Origin: Cinclus cinclus
Lineage: Eukaryota; Chordata; Aves; Passeriformes; Cinclidae
DNA length: 64,000 nucleotides
Direction of reading: 5' to 3'
NCBI RefSeq assembly: GCF_963662255.1
Contig: NC_085047.1
Location: 19,936,258-20,000,257, forward strand
The position numbers were made by a program, and so were the translations under genes. Shown one piece after another: positions 9,107 through 24,100 of the stretch. Numbering within the stretch: position 1 is the stretch's first letter; each line of letters starts with the position of its first letter. Under the pieces are notes generated by a model. The model was not told where the DNA came from. It made no database searches and saw nothing but the letters and a program-made list of their open reading frames with translations.

Positions 9107-12100
9107 ATGTCAGGAAGAACCTCATCTTCAAGTCACGTCAGTGTAAGTTCCTGAAATTTTCGACATTTTATTTAGAGGCTGTGGGTGTTCTGGTGTGTTT
9201 GCATAACAAAATTCATTCTTCACTGATCTAACTTTTGCTTTGTTGCAACATGCTTTCTTGGGAAACTGTTTATCATGATAGCAGTCAATAGTAATGTCTA
9301 CTATTGTAAATCTATTAATATATTATAGGCTTAGCATTTCATTACACATAAACAGGGTGTTTCCCAAGTTATTTTAAGACCTAGGCTAACACCTAAAATT
9401 TTAGAGTAATTTGAAGTAAGTAGAACAGCAGCAAAACTGCGTAGAACTTAGTTACCTGCAGAGATGTACTCACAGGCTTACGCTGGTGTATATTTTTTCT
9501 TAAAATATCCCTATTAGAAGTAGTTTCTAGCAGTGGAAGTACTGCTGAGAACAAATGGTAGGCATAGGAACTGTTGTGATTGGGTAAAGTCTGGGTGATC
9601 TAGTGGTTTAGAAATAAGCTGTTTCCAGCACTGTGTTTATGCACTTTCTCTGGCCCTTGCTTCTACAAATGGGAACCTTTGTGAAAGTATTGCTGATTTA
9701 GATGAGTCTTCCAAGTGCGTATGCACATGTATGTGTAGAGTTAGTCACTTTTTATTTGGGAAAAACTGAGGCAACTGCATACCTTGTGTTTAGCATAGAT
9801 TCAGACCTCTCTTTGACTGTTGACTTTGTGCTTGTTCTGTGAGTTAATTGTGGACACTTCTTAATGAGTGCAAGTGTTGGGAAGATGCTGTGTGGTGAGC
9901 TGGAAATGTTGCTGGTTAATGTATCTTGTGCTTTTTTTTATCCCTTTCTGTCAGTTGTCTCTTCTTTATGCTGAGTCTGACTTTATCTGTACTTAATGTT
10001 GTCTGATAGGTCATTACAGAGGTTATCAGGACCTCTTTAATTTTAAATGTTTGTTAAAATTCTAGATAACTATGTGTTCTTCAGAATCTCATAACAGAAG
10101 CTGCTAGTCAGGCAGCAGGTAGAGATCTGAAGTAAGAGATCTGTTCCTAGCCATTACAGTGCAGATCCAAAACATGCATTCTGGCTGATAAATATGCCAC
10201 TTCTAAAACAAAACCAACCAAACAAATTTCAAACAATCTACTTGTAGAAGTTCCTGAATACGAAAATAGGTTGTTCTAATCTTTCCATGTTGATTGAAAA
10301 AAGGAGGTACTTGTATGACAAGTTGTTGCCTGTGACATCTGTATCCTTTAGAGTTTGAGGAATCTGTTTATTGTATTTGTTACAGTGTTTGACCAGCAAA
10401 GGCAATACTGTTTAGAAATAGAAATACTGTTTAGAGATACTGTTTAGAAATTTGTGTTTAATTACAAAAAACTTTAGTCTTAAGTTGCAAAGAAGTGTAG
10501 AGAAGGAGTAAGAGCACTCATGATTTGGAATGAAGGATTGAAATATTATCTTATGGTTCAGCATGCTTCATTATGGTCTGTCTGAAGGACTACCTGCTGA
10601 GCTAATGAATGCAGTTAAAGTGCTAATAATTCAGTTGTTAGCATCAATATTCTGGAATCCTTGCTTGTAATTTCATGTTACAATGCAAGGCATCTGGTAG
10701 CTTGTAAATCAAGTTCATATGACACTTTACAGTGTTCATCATATGGAGTAGCTGCAGCTTTTTCCTGTCTGAGCTAGGCTCAGCTGTCTGAGAGGTGTAA
10801 ATGTTGCATTTCTGTCTGATACATTCTCATCTGGTTGTATTTGCAATGTCAGGTTTTGCTTCTCAGGATGCCTGGAGCAATAGCAATGCTTGCACTTTTA
10901 TTCTTTCAGTTGATATTATTTTAACTGGTTTAATTAACTGATAGGAAATATCATACTGTTTCCTTGTCTCGATGATCTACTACAAATTTAGTTTGATTAT
11001 TTTTGATTTGATTTTCAATGACCATACCTTCTTTCCTGTGTATCTTTTTTCCTGAACTGGTGAATTCCTGTGGATTGCTAACTGCTTTCTCTTTCAATAA
11101 TTGCTTTCAAAATGCTGGTTCCATTTCTGTGGGAGTTGGCAATGACAGTAGCTGATACCATTTTGAGTACATTAAATTCTGTTTGATGCTGAATTATCAC
11201 ACTAAAATACATGTACTATTATAATATGTAATTGTTCTTCATCCTGATTTTTTTCTTTTGGGAACACAAACCTGGTCATGACATTCAGCTATTTTGTTTT
11301 CTCTTGATCATTCTCTCAGCTGAGACAGTTAAACTAGAGGGTAAACAAATCAGAATGAACTAAGAAAACTGTGCCAGTGGATTGGTTGTCACCTTTTTAT
11401 CACATTTGAAGATGTAAAGTTAATAAAATAGAGCTGTTTCAGATGGTTCATGTGTTAAAACTAGCTCATTATGTGGTATGACACGATTTGGGATCAAGCA
11501 TTAATGAGGAATGCATTTCAATTAAAGTCACAAGTCAGGGCTTCCCTTACAACTTTATTTTGCCCAGTTAAGACAGCCTTGTACATGGCTGTATGTCAGC
11601 TTGTAGCACCAGTGGATAATTTAGTTTTACCATTTGTAACATCATCTGTTTTCAGTTTCATATACCAAAGAAGAAAACAAACACCAAGTCAGAGGATGTC
11701 CAAGTTCAGTCCCCTTTGGCAAGGCTCCTGGGCTCTCACCATTGTGACTACCCTTTAAAAGAGGTAAAGAGAAGTTCTTCAGAGTGTAAAGTGTGTAGGA
11801 GAGTGTTAAATGAGGTTTTGGTTTAGTTTTGAAGGCTGGATTTTTCAACACCAGGTGCTGCCTTGTGACCAGTAACTAATCCAGATTGTCTTGAGAGAGA
11901 CAAGTGTGTAAGTCTGAAATCTTTCTGCAAGCATACATTTACAGAAATGGGAGTCTAAATGCCATGTTTCCAGCCTAAATCATTGAAAAGCAGTTTCTCT
12001 TCAGGTGTAGTTTGAAACTAATTTAAAAATAATTAATTTAAAGGTAAATATGATATTTAATTTTATTAGTTGATTGTCTTCTGACTGCTGAACTTGTAGG

Positions 12101-15100
12101 GTATATTCAGATCAGTTACCAAACTTTCTGTTATATGGAAATAAACTTTACATTGAGTTTTCAGTTATCCAAGAGCTTAAGCTTTTAAGAGAATATATGA
12201 AGTACTGTATAACTCTTGACAGGATTTTAGGTGCTAATACAGAAACAACTGTATTAAGACCAAAAGACTGTAAGAGTCTTATGGCATTAATCATAACTGA
12301 GTGTCTGGATCATCTCAGTCACATATAGAAGCAAATATTTGCCTCTATGAATCTTTTCCAAATTTAGTAAGCATTTCAAATGTCAAGTGTTGGAAATACA
12401 TTTTGCTACTCTTGTTTCCTTCAGCTGAGCATCCAGAGTTTATTGCTGGCTTTAGTGCTTTCAGAATCATAGGCCTGGACAAACAGATCTCCTCCCCCTC
12501 AGAGGAGGTTGGAAGGTATAGTGAGGGAAGGTAGGAATGTTTTTGGACTTACAGTAGCAGTGGTAATGTGACCCAGGTTATTTGAGAATACTGCAGTAGA
12601 GACTTACTGTGGGGTTGTGTTCTGTACTGGTAATACTTTCAGTGAGCAGAGCATACAGTTTCAGTCAGGTTTGGAAATGGGAGGTGAGGTGATGTCTCTT
12701 GCGGTTACATGCAGAAACCTCTTGGGCTGATTCAGATGGCATTTGCATGGACTTTTTCTTGTATTTCTCTCTGCCCCCATAAAAATAATGATTTGAATGG
12801 GTGAATTGAAAAATACTTTATTTTCTTGTTATTTCCTGGATGTTGTCTAATTTTCCGTTTCTTAATTTTCCTACCTATGTCTGTATATTTCAAACTTTTC
12901 CATGTATTTGGGGCTTTCAAATGCTTTGAACACTGACTAGTTTTTATGTTCTTTATGTACTTTTTATGTACTTTAGAGGAACTTGGTTGTGAGTTGTCAG
13001 AGTTTGCACCGTGTTTTTTGAGAAACTTTGCGCAGTTTTCAGTGACTTGGATGTATAGGTCTCTCCTGTGCTTGAACACCAGTGGTATGAGGTAAACTAG
13101 ATGGTGTTTGAAGGCAGGAAGAGGACAAAGCCCCATCAAGTAAATTTTTTTGCTGCCAACATTAATAATGGGTTTATTTTACATTAGTTAGTCCCTATGG
13201 TAGCAAAAAGTTTGATTTGGTATATGCCTTTCAGACCTCACTGAAGTTTGTAGAATATGCATGGGCGTGAACTTTTCAGATGCCCTTTCAGACCACACTT
13301 AGTCAAAAAAGAGGATAGGCTTGTCTGCTTTCAGCCTGAGTGGCATAATTTTTAAGCATCACTTGGGTTTATCATATTTTGAATTTTAAGAAATGAGGAA
13401 GATTTGGAGAAGAGTTGGAGGGCAAGAGGTTTCTGGAATTGCAGCAGTAACTGTATTGTGGGGGGGCTTCATATATTTTATTTGAAAATAGAAGTACTTT
13501 CTGGTAAGGTAAGAGAATTTTGAAAACCACCGCCTAAGTACCAAACCTTCAAATTGCTTTTCCTTCTCAGAACTTTATATCTTTATTGTAACCTGTAAAA
13601 TTTGCCTAAATGCACAGAGTTAGCCTTTACTTTCTGCATCTCATGTATTTGTGATTTGGTGGAAGAGGCCTAATATTTAAAATTGTGTGTTTGATATAGT
13701 CCCCCTTGAAATTGGGAAACAATGGAATTGTCCTGACTGTTTTTTCAGGAGAAAATAGTTCTACTCGAGATCAGGTGATATGTGGCTTCTTTAAATCAAG
13801 CAAATTAATTCTTTGCAAAATTGCTATATATGCTCTCATAACTTTGATGTATTTGGTTAGCTGCATTGTTCCACTGTCCCATTTTTCTAGTGCTTTTTCC
13901 ATTATGACATATTTGGGTTTGTTGAAATCTGCCAATTTTATTTGTTTTGTTTCAGTGGAGATTAAGTGCCAACAACAGAAAGCCTTCCACAAAAGGAAGA
14001 AGGCAAAAGGATTGCAACAGATGCAGCTCTAATGATGAAGAATCAATTGGGTAAGGAGTCATCTCAAAATTAGTTTATCTCTGCATGTTCAGAGTTTCAC
14101 AGCCTTTCTTGAAGATGAGTGTCTGTCTCTAATTATTCATGTCATGCAGAGAAGGTTTTCAAGCTGTTGGGTGGCTCACCTTCAGAGAATCATGCTACAG
14201 TGGTCTAATGGGAACTGTAACCTTTCCTTTGTGTTATTGCAGCACAAGACTGTGAAATTAGAATGAGAGTGCTTACTAGAGGAATTACTGCTTGTTAACC
14301 TGTTTGAAAGGTGTTCATTTCTGAGTGTAAATTGTCATTCTAGCTTTAAGATACCTTCAAATATGTAAGAAGCTTCCCAGAATTCTTCCATTTTTGTTCT
14401 GTACTGCACACTCGTTAGCCTAAGCTTTATCAACTCTTTAAAACAATTAAAAATCCCTTAAACACTATGGTGATTAGTAGTGGAAGGAAGTAAAAAAAAA
14501 ATTAGAGCTTTTTCACCTCTGTGTTGCTGTCAAGGCACTTAAGTAATTGCTGATGTGCCCCCTCTTTATTGTGTTACCATGAGCAAATATCTTGGTTTCT
14601 TTGAGATGATGGCAAATTATTGATATGCTATTATAACTTAAAATCATGATCTGCAGAGTTGTCAGCTAGGTAGTTGTTCTGTCCAAGAAAATGTTGAAGC
14701 TGGAATTTAGTCCCAAATGAGTCAGTAGTCTCCTTGTCTCATTTTGATCGCTTTCTAATACAAATTTGAATGAATTTGAGACAGCAGTTCCAGCACTGGT
14801 GTGTGCACACAATATGATCGTCAAGTAAGGAACCGTATCAATTAGCTGTGATTATTGTGTGAAATAGAGGTCAAACATTTTCCCCAAAGCGGTATAAACA
14901 ATTAATAGCTTTTGGTCCTGTGGTTTATAAGGCAGAATAATTCTTTTCTTGCCTGTGAAAAGCAATACGAGACTTGTCAGGAGCAGCTAACAGCATTTTT
15001 TATAATGGATATTTTGTTCATTCTGTCATTACCTTTTGTTTTCATTATCTTTTGTTTTCATTGCCTTTGCTTTTGTATTTTTTCGGTTTTGCAGAGGTAA

Positions 15101-18100
15101 ATGATAGACTGTGGTAGGTACTTGTTTCAGAAACAGACAAATTGTCTTTGGTTTTCCTTCACCAAGATGCCTCCAGTGTTACTGTTATGCAAATTACTTG
15201 CTGGGTCTGCTCGTGGGACTTGCTTTTAATGTATAATTTACTATTTTTATATGACACTTACTTTAATATTTTGAAATGTCTTTGCTTGAGTTGCTCACTT
15301 TATTCTGTGGACAATTTAACAGATAATTTTTATGGATCTGTGTTGCAACCATTGTTTACAGATGTACAGGCTGGCTTAAGTTTAGATGTTTCACTGAATC
15401 TATAGTACTCCCAGTCGTGTAACGTGGTTTTCAAAAAACACTGCCAGAGGCCATACCCCTTTTAGAAAGGGAAGCAATTCAAAGCTCTTATGCTCCTCTT
15501 CTGCTCTGAATGTTAGGTCATAACTGGTTCAAAAATTTCAGTCAAAACCTGGTGCCAGATAAGAAGTTATGCCTTGGCCTGGCACTGACAAGTATATACC
15601 GTTGACTTCCTTATTTGTTGAAGGCTCCTCTCCTTTGCATAGATTTCCAGTGCAAAGCTTGCTTCATGGTTATGTGTGTGTGCTTGAAATTATAAGATCA
15701 TTTTGCTGGAGTACTTGCCTAAAATCTATAAACCCCATTTAAATCAAGGGAATGGAGAACATTACAAATTCAGTTCCAAGTAACAATCAGTAAACCAAAT
15801 TATAGGGGAGCCTGGAGCCTGTTAAGGTCTAGCCTGATGTAAGTTGTGATCAAGGGATGTCAGACCTGAATTTTCAAGGCAGCCAACAAACTATAGGTAG
15901 TGAAATTCTGCTTCTGACTCCTTTGCCTCCTGCTGTGGACTTTTTCTGTCATTATGTTGTTTAAGCACTCAATATCGGAATATTTTCTGCTATCTTTAGA
16001 AGTCTTGATCATGTATGGTCACAGTGTCTTTATTTTAGTCGTGTGTTCCCACTGGACTAATTACCTTGCTCTTTGAGCTGAGCCTAAATTTAGTAAAATT
16101 TCATTGTGATATTATGTGCTAGAGAATTTTAAAAAAAAAGTCATTTCCATGAGGTGGAACAATGAAAACTGAAAGAATTGAGATCTGGGAAATTGATAGC
16201 CTTGGTTTGTTTTTGGTCAGGAGAGCTGAAGTGTTCCACAGAGAATAGCACATTCATGTTGTCTCATAATCCTCTGCAATATTGATTTTAAAACCTATTT
16301 TTTAAGAAGCAGCAATTTTCTGGCTCACATCTGTGTATTGCTAGGGCTTACTTCTATGACTGTTCTCTATTTGGAGGAAAAAAACCCACCATTTAATTAC
16401 TTTGAGTTTTAATTTTGAGTCCTGTTGGAGGAAAAGGGGAAATAGCTGTCTTAGTCTTTCCTTGCATCATGTCTTCTGGTATCCCAAGAGCTGAAGTGAC
16501 TTCAGTTCTTCAGTTCTGCAGCAGCTTACCCTCTAAAGTAGTTTGTGTGTTTCTTGTCTTTAGGGAGGAATTTTAAAGCACAAGAGTGAATGTCTAGTTT
16601 GAAAAGATAACTTGTACAGATTTTCTTGATGACTTTTACCTTGAAATTCTCCTTAACTGCTTCAGTGGCTGTATATTTTCATAAGAGCCTAACAAGTTCT
16701 TGTATAGCTGAATTTTAATTGATCACTTGTCTTAAATGAAATAATATTAAATAAATTAAATATTCTCTATTTCCTTTGGTACTGCTTATTTATTTCTTAT
16801 TTCTAATATACGTTACAGTGGACAAACAACTAATGATGTAGAAGTCTGGTTGCTATAAGCTCTTCTGAGGTATTAAGCTGTGATTCATTTGTGAGCTCAA
16901 CATTTGAGAAGTCCAGAAGAAAGCCAAAACTTCTGATTTAGTGGGCGTTTCTATAGGAAAATAAGGCTCTTGCTTCCTCCTGGATCAAGAACACTTGCCA
17001 GACTTGGGATGTTCTCACTAAGCTGCTACAGTTGAACTCCACTATTTAAGACAGTAGTGTTACTCAGCTGACTCTCTGTGTTCACTTTCTAAGCTTTTCA
17101 GTAATGGAACTCCAGTCTCTTGATCCTCAGTGTTGAACAAACCTCTGTGACATCTACAGTATTTGAGGCACATTTTCTGAACGCTTTTTTGCATTAACAT
17201 TCATAGACTATACATAGAACTAGGTGCAAGAAAAGAAAGGTGAAAGCCTTTTCCAGACTGCATAAAACATTCTGGAGCACTACTATGCATTAGGTTGGTA
17301 TTCAAATGAGACTGTCCTTGCACATGTGACTTTCTATCTCTCTCTGCTGTCACAGAGCCAAATGTCGCACTTGATACCCTGGATTGTTTTTCCAACAGCT
17401 AATTAGGACCAGTCTGTTACATAACACTTTGTCCTGTGTCCATATCCTTGGCATCAGAGAGCCTTAAGTGGGTTTTGGGGTTCTTTTTTTTTTTTCCTTG
17501 TCTTTTGAGATAAAGCCTTACCTCTTTTCCACCAGTTTTTCTTTGGGAAACTTCTGATAGGGGTTCAGAGAATGAAGGAAACTGCCTTCACTTGAGCTTA
17601 AGTTACTTACGTTTCAAAAGGAGCCATGTAGAATTATTGTGCATGGTCTAGATAGTGGTCTCCAAAGTTTGGTGGATTGTTAGAGACAATTCACTGGGGT
17701 ACAGGAATGAAATATTTTTGTCCAATTACTAAATGGTTATATCATCTTTGTTCCTTTTAAAATTTCTATTTCTGTGCTTTATAATCATAAAACTGAGGTT
17801 GGAAAAAAACCCTTAAGATCAACCTGTCACTAGTACCTCTCTGTAGATTTCCATTAAATAAACTTTGTGGAAGGTACATGCTCAAAATACTTACTGCTAG
17901 TAGGGATGTGTGATTAAAACATTTTGGAGATCGCTGGTCTGGGAAAGGCATAGCAGAGCTTTGGAAGAAAGCAGCTCATGGCATATGCGTTGTGGCATTC
18001 AGGGTTGCAGAGATCTCATCAGGTTCACAGCCATCCACAGCTTTTGGGCAGGTTGTCCAAGCTGTGGGTAGGAGCATTTGTCTTTTCAGGGTCAGTGGGG

Positions 18101-21100
18101 GGGCCTTTGCAGTGTCTTGTGAATATGGTAAGTAACTAGGGAGGGGAAATCTCAGTGTCAAGTTTGAAAGAGGAAATTAAAAGGCTTACTTGGAACATCT
18201 GCTGCAAGTTTGTTGCATTTCACTAGCATGGCAGTTCCAGACCTTCCAGACCTTATTTTAGCATGTCTGTCCTTCAGCCACAAAAGTTTCCATGCTCTAT
18301 CTGTATTTGCCTCTAGGTACCCTGTAACTGGGCTGCTGAGCTGAATTGTCAGTGGGACAATTGCAGCTGCTTCCAGAGTTGTAAACCCTGCAGCTATGTG
18401 TGCAGTAAGGTTTTTTCCTAGCTATTAGAAAGACATTTGCTCTACAGTAAGAACAATTGTTTTTTGGTGGTTTTTTTTATGCAAGACATGCAATAGGAAA
18501 AACCCAATTCTCACTTTAATAGTCTTTAAAACCCAACAAATTAGCCTGAACTTCAGTGTCTTTGTAGGACCAGCTCTTGGAAAACAAGTTCAGTTTTCAG
18601 AGATATGAAAATAAAGTAAATCCTGACAAATCTATGATCTGTAATGCTTATCAGCTTATAAATTCCATAAGCTGAAGTCCTGACATTAGGTCACAAACAC
18701 CTTGTGCAGCACTACAGGCTAGGGAAGGAGTGGCTGGAAAGATGTCTGGTAGAAAAGGCCTTAGTGTGGTGCTGGTTAACATGAGCCAGAGTGTGCCCAG
18801 GTGGCCAAGAAGGCCAGTGGCACCTGACCTGTGTCAGCAATAGTGTGGCCAGCAGGACCAGGGCAGTGATTGTCCCCCCTGTTCTTGGCACTGGTGAGGC
18901 CACACCTTGAGTTCTGTGCCCAGTTCTGGGCCCCTCATTAAAATACTAAAGTATTGGAGTGAGTTCAGAGGAGGGCTGTGGAGCTGGTGAAGGATCTGGA
19001 ACATAATTCCTATGAGGGGCAGCTGAGGGAACTGGGCCTGTTCAGTCTGGAGAAAAGAAGGCTGAAGGAAGACCTTATAGCTCTGTAGGACTGCATGAAA
19101 AGAGGTTGTGGCAAGGTGGGTGTTGGTCTCTTCTCCAAGACAACCAGTGGCAGGACAAAGAGACGTGCTCAAGTTGTGCTGGGGAGGTTCAGGTTGGATA
19201 TCAGGAAAAACTCATTTACTGAAAGAGTGGTTAAGCACTGGAATAGCCTGCCCAGAGAGGTGGAGTCACCATCCCCAAAAGTGTTCAAAAGCAAGTTGAC
19301 ATGGCACTTTGCAGTGTGGTTTAGTAGGCATGATGGTATTCAGTTGAGAACTTGTTCTTGGAGATCTTTTTCAACCCTTAGGATTCTGTAAGAAAACTGT
19401 CCAAATTACTAGCCATAATGCAGAATTAATTCTTTATGTGAAGACCTCAGTACCTAGCTCTGCTAGGCAGAGCTACCAAAGTAAAAATACTTCTTTAAAG
19501 AACTTCAGTACTGACTTTATAATTAATGATTTTAAGTAATTTGTTTTAGTGCAATTGAATAGAAAGAGTTGGATCTTCAGAACTGGGAGATTTGTAGTAA
19601 TGTCTTTTTTTTTTTCCTCAGTAAGATCATAATTAATCTGCTATATGGGAACATATAATAATAATGGTTTTAAAATAGATTACACAGAATGAGTGCCTAT
19701 TTTCATATCCTGCAGGTGGTTGAGTGTACACTTTCAGAATTGCTTGTAAGGCCATAGTGACACCACTTCCAACATTTTGCGATAAGATATGCCAACACTT
19801 CCATTTCAGTGTTTCTGCACTGAAAGTTTACCTCTTCAGAATGGCATATGGTTATGTTAGTCATTCATGCCAGAAGAAGAAACTTTGAAAGGCTGTCCTG
19901 ATCAAAAGATGAGTTTGTGATTGCTCTTCTCCAAAGAGAACTGCTTTGTAAATTGCTAGGACAGTGACCTTAATTCTATCCAGTAGGATACAGAGACAGT
20001 AAACTCATGGAATATCTTTGTTGAATTCATGTGACTTAAAGTTCTCAGCACCCTAGTATTAATGTATTGTTATATGTATGGCAGGCAACCCAAAGTTATC
20101 TTGACGAATGTCCTGAGGACGAAAATAGGAAGAAAATACATGCAGGCGCAACCTAAAACTGATGTTAATTTTTCTGATGCTGGCAAGTTGCAGTCAGATC
20201 AAGCACCCTCATCATCTGCTGCCAGCATAAAGATATGGCACATTTTAAACCCTACTCTCCAAAGTCTTTTTCTGTCTAAAAGGTATGTTGTCTTTGCCTC
20301 ATGTCACTAAACAAAATAATTTTCCTTGCAGTTATTTTTAATGAGAAAATGTTCTTCATTGTACTGCAGCTTTCATGTTCATGAACTGTATTTTATCTGA
20401 CTTCACTGAATTCACTTGCACCTGGTTCCTTTTGATAATTGAGAAAGATAGTGCCAGGCATGCTGTAGTGTTTTTTCTAATAAAATGGCTTCTAGATGGT
20501 CCTGTTCTCTCAAGACCAATTAATTATAATTTAGCCATTGGATTTTCAAAATGTTTGGCTTTTCTTTTTTATTATCATGAAAAGAATACACTTGAATTTA
20601 ACTGCAACCCTTTTCTTAAAGATACCAAGGTGTATTTTCACTGTTACTGTTTTAGACTACTCACAAAAATAGGAAAACTGGCATAAATGATCAGAAGAAA
20701 AGCATATCAAGTCCAGTATCTTCTTTGCACCCCTTCAAGCAGTGGTCAGTTGCACATATTCAGGAAAAAGTATGGCTAGTGTGAATGCTTTATTCTCTGG
20801 GTTTTCTGTCTGAGCTTCTGATGACATTTTAGGGGCTTTCTTTATTGGAGGTTGCATCCAGTCTACATGTTTTTCAGTATTAGAATTTTCCTCTTTGTGT
20901 CTCTTAATTGTTTATCCTCTGGGTTTCTGCAAAAAAAAAATTGTGTCTGGAAAGTAGTCTCCCAGTGAAAAGCAAATTTACATCTTGGAGCAAGGGGAGA
21001 TCTGAGTGTCTCCAGACAGCTGGAGTATGCTCTGTGGATGAACACAGACAACTGAAGAATTATGCAGTCAATACCCAAAAGGCACTGATGTTCAAAACAT

Positions 21101-24100
21101 ATTCAAAAAGGCCATAGCTTTACAGCCTAATCCAAAATAAATTGCAATGGAAGTGGTAGAACTTAAATCCCAGTCTGAGAAAGGAATTGGATATGGGTTG
21201 TACAACAAGCTGGCTGCTGTGACATTTTTATGAAGCAAGTTGAGTTGCTCTTAAACATCATGTGTTTGTTCAAGTGGGAGTTGCATCTTCATACTTCTGC
21301 TTGGCTTATTTTTGATGATTCTGTTTTAACACCTGGTGGACTTTTTCTGGGTCTTGCTATACTGTAGAGTTCCACCTCATAGTTGAGGAGTGGAATAAAA
21401 TCTAATGCTGCTTTTTGTGTACATGCTACATTTCTACCTGTTCATTAAGTGCTTTAGAAAACTTGCTCCGTTTTACTGGAGGCTTCTTGTTCAGAGGAAA
21501 ATCAAGATTGATCATTCCAGAGCTCTGAGAAATATGTGCAGATACTATATGAAAGCTGTTTAGAGATAAATATTTACCAGTTTTTAAACAATACTGCATG
21601 ATATGTTAAGAGGCAATGCAGTGTGCTTAATATCTGGCTAAGGTAAAATTACATGGCTAGTTTTTCTTACCCTGGTCTTACTTTGTGTTTATCTGCTCTC
21701 CTTGTTTTTGAAGTTTCTTAAATTTTTTTTTTTTTGCCTCTAAATGACTAAAAATTATTGATGTTTAATTATCAAGCCTCTGGGATACATGAATTTAACA
21801 AGAAGTTTGTTTCTCTAGATTTCAGTGCAGTACTTATGATTTACTGTTATATGTATGGCAGGCAACCCAAAGTTATCTTGACGAACGTCCTGAGTACGAA
21901 AATTGGAAGAAAGTACATAGACAGCCATGTAATACCTGATGCAAATTTACCTGCTGCTGACAAATTGCAGTCGGGCCAACTACCCTCATCAGCTGTTGCC
22001 AGCCTACAGACATGTCAAATATTAAGCTCTCCTCATGAAAGTTCTTTTCTTTCTGAAAGGTATGTTACTGCTGATTTTGCCAGTCTTCCTGAAGTGACAC
22101 AACTTCACAATGGAAAAGAATTTCCCTGAAACAGCTTTTGTTCTACTCTTTTCTTGAATCAGGAGATCATTTTCCTGAGTGCAAATTAACATGCTTCTCC
22201 AATGAGTCATTTTAACATTACATTTGTTCTGGGTTGCTGGACCTGGTAACAGGCTGCTTTTCTTTCTTAGAGGAATTTCTGTTTGCAGTGCATCACTGTT
22301 TTGATTTGGGAAGTAACACAAGTAATTCAAACTCATCTAAGTTGGTTTTGTGTCCAGAACCAGAATCTTGCTTTCCTGTTGGTGTTAGTGTTCTATCATG
22401 ATTTAAAATAACTTCTTTTTCAAAATAGCTCCAAGTTCCTCTTTGTGGTAATTAATTTCTTTTCACATTAACCCACCAGTGGTCTCGGGATTCTTTACAA
22501 GGGTGGCTTTGGTTAAGGGCTGTGTGTGTCCTCTTACCACTTAACATCTGCCTTTCATCTTTTCTTCCTATATTTAGGTTGACTGAGCATCACAGTAATG
22601 TTTGACATATGATACTTGAAGAAATTAAAATTAGATAACATCTGTTTTGGTCTAAGGTGGCAGTTGCATTCAAAGTAAGCTGCCTCCTTTTGTCTGTTAT
22701 GCTTGCATCTTTGCTCAACAGCAAATTTGCCACAGGAAAATTCTGAGGAGGACAGTAGAAAGATGAAGAAGAGAAGAATGATGTGGGTTTTTTTTTTTTT
22801 TTTTTTTGAAGGCAGGAGTAATTAACAATTCCCAGGTTACAGTTGAAAAAAGTCAGTCATATTCTTCGTTCTGATATGTCAACATCTTAGAGACCTGAAA
22901 TTAAAAGCAATTCTTTTTTTTTTTTTCCTATTGGGTTGCCCATTGCTGCTTAAATTAATCTGACAAAGCTTCAATTTAAATGAGATTGAGAGAACAGTTT
23001 ATTAGGCTGTCTCATTTTAAAGTATCATATTTGTTGCTAATAATTTTCTCTAATTTAAGACTGAAGTGTGGGGTGTTTGGATTATTGTGAGTTTAGATTT
23101 TTGGGGATTTTTTGGTTTTGTTTTATTGCAAAATAAGACTAATTTTTTAGTGTCTGATTTTTTCACTTAGTAAAGTTTTGGATTATTGGAGGTAGTGGAT
23201 TTATAGAGAGGAAAACATGAACTTGTATTTAATGCTCTAAATTTGAGGATACATCTTGTGTATTTTTTCTGGCTCATATCTGGAGCACAGCATCACATAT
23301 TATGCACAATAATGGTTTGAGCTAATAATTTTTTTAGTAGTTGTGAATTCAACTTTCTGTAGATTTGGAGTGGTTCATTGATTAATATTCTGTACCTGTT
23401 GTGTGGTTTTCTAATGTATGGTGTAAAAGGCTTGTTTATCAGCAACCAAGATTAGGATAATTTTTCACCCTTCCCCAGTGACTAGCACTTAAGTGCAATT
23501 TGTAATTGATACCAAACTGGAAATGGAGAATTTAGGAGTTATTTCAACAAAGTTATGGCTTGATCTTGGCCACCTGTCTGTAAGTAAAGTGAGTGCATTA
23601 CATACACTTGGCACTGATTCTTTTGGGGTCTCTTCTTGGGAGGAGAATAATAAAAGCTCCCTCTTTGTAAGTGTTGCACATATATATGCACATGAACATA
23701 CAGAGAGTCTTTTGTACCATCAGAGTAGCTAGAATGGATGCTTTGTATTGCTGAAAACTATGCTAGTCTTGTACTGTGGAAATTTCAGGTCAAGTCAAAG
23801 ATTTGTGTGTCATCAGAACAGGGTGATAATAAGTTAACCTATCTCTACCAGCTAGAACTTAGTGCCAGCTCTCTCTTTTCCGTTCTTGCTCTTTGTATTA
23901 CAGAATTGGTGGGTTTTTGTTGCTTTACTGCAACCCAATGTGAAATGCATATTTATTTAAGTGAGCACTGACCTGTCAGTATAACTAATGAATTTGAGAT
24001 AGGTTTTAAATGTAAAGAAACTTAAGTGTTTACTGTATTTGTTTCTCATGGTTGTTAAGAACACTTTACAATATATATTGCCATAGCTTCATAGGCGATG

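Noticed and set aside
13706..13955. Frame running into SENP7 exon 13956-14050 as a longer exon
   Set aside because: A proper acceptor (TTTGTTTTGTTTCAG) precedes 13956, the true frame differs from this one, and the upstream part is intron-like.
18834..19391. Frames of 98 to 112 codons on both strands
   Set aside because: They are decayed CR1 ORF2 and its complement.
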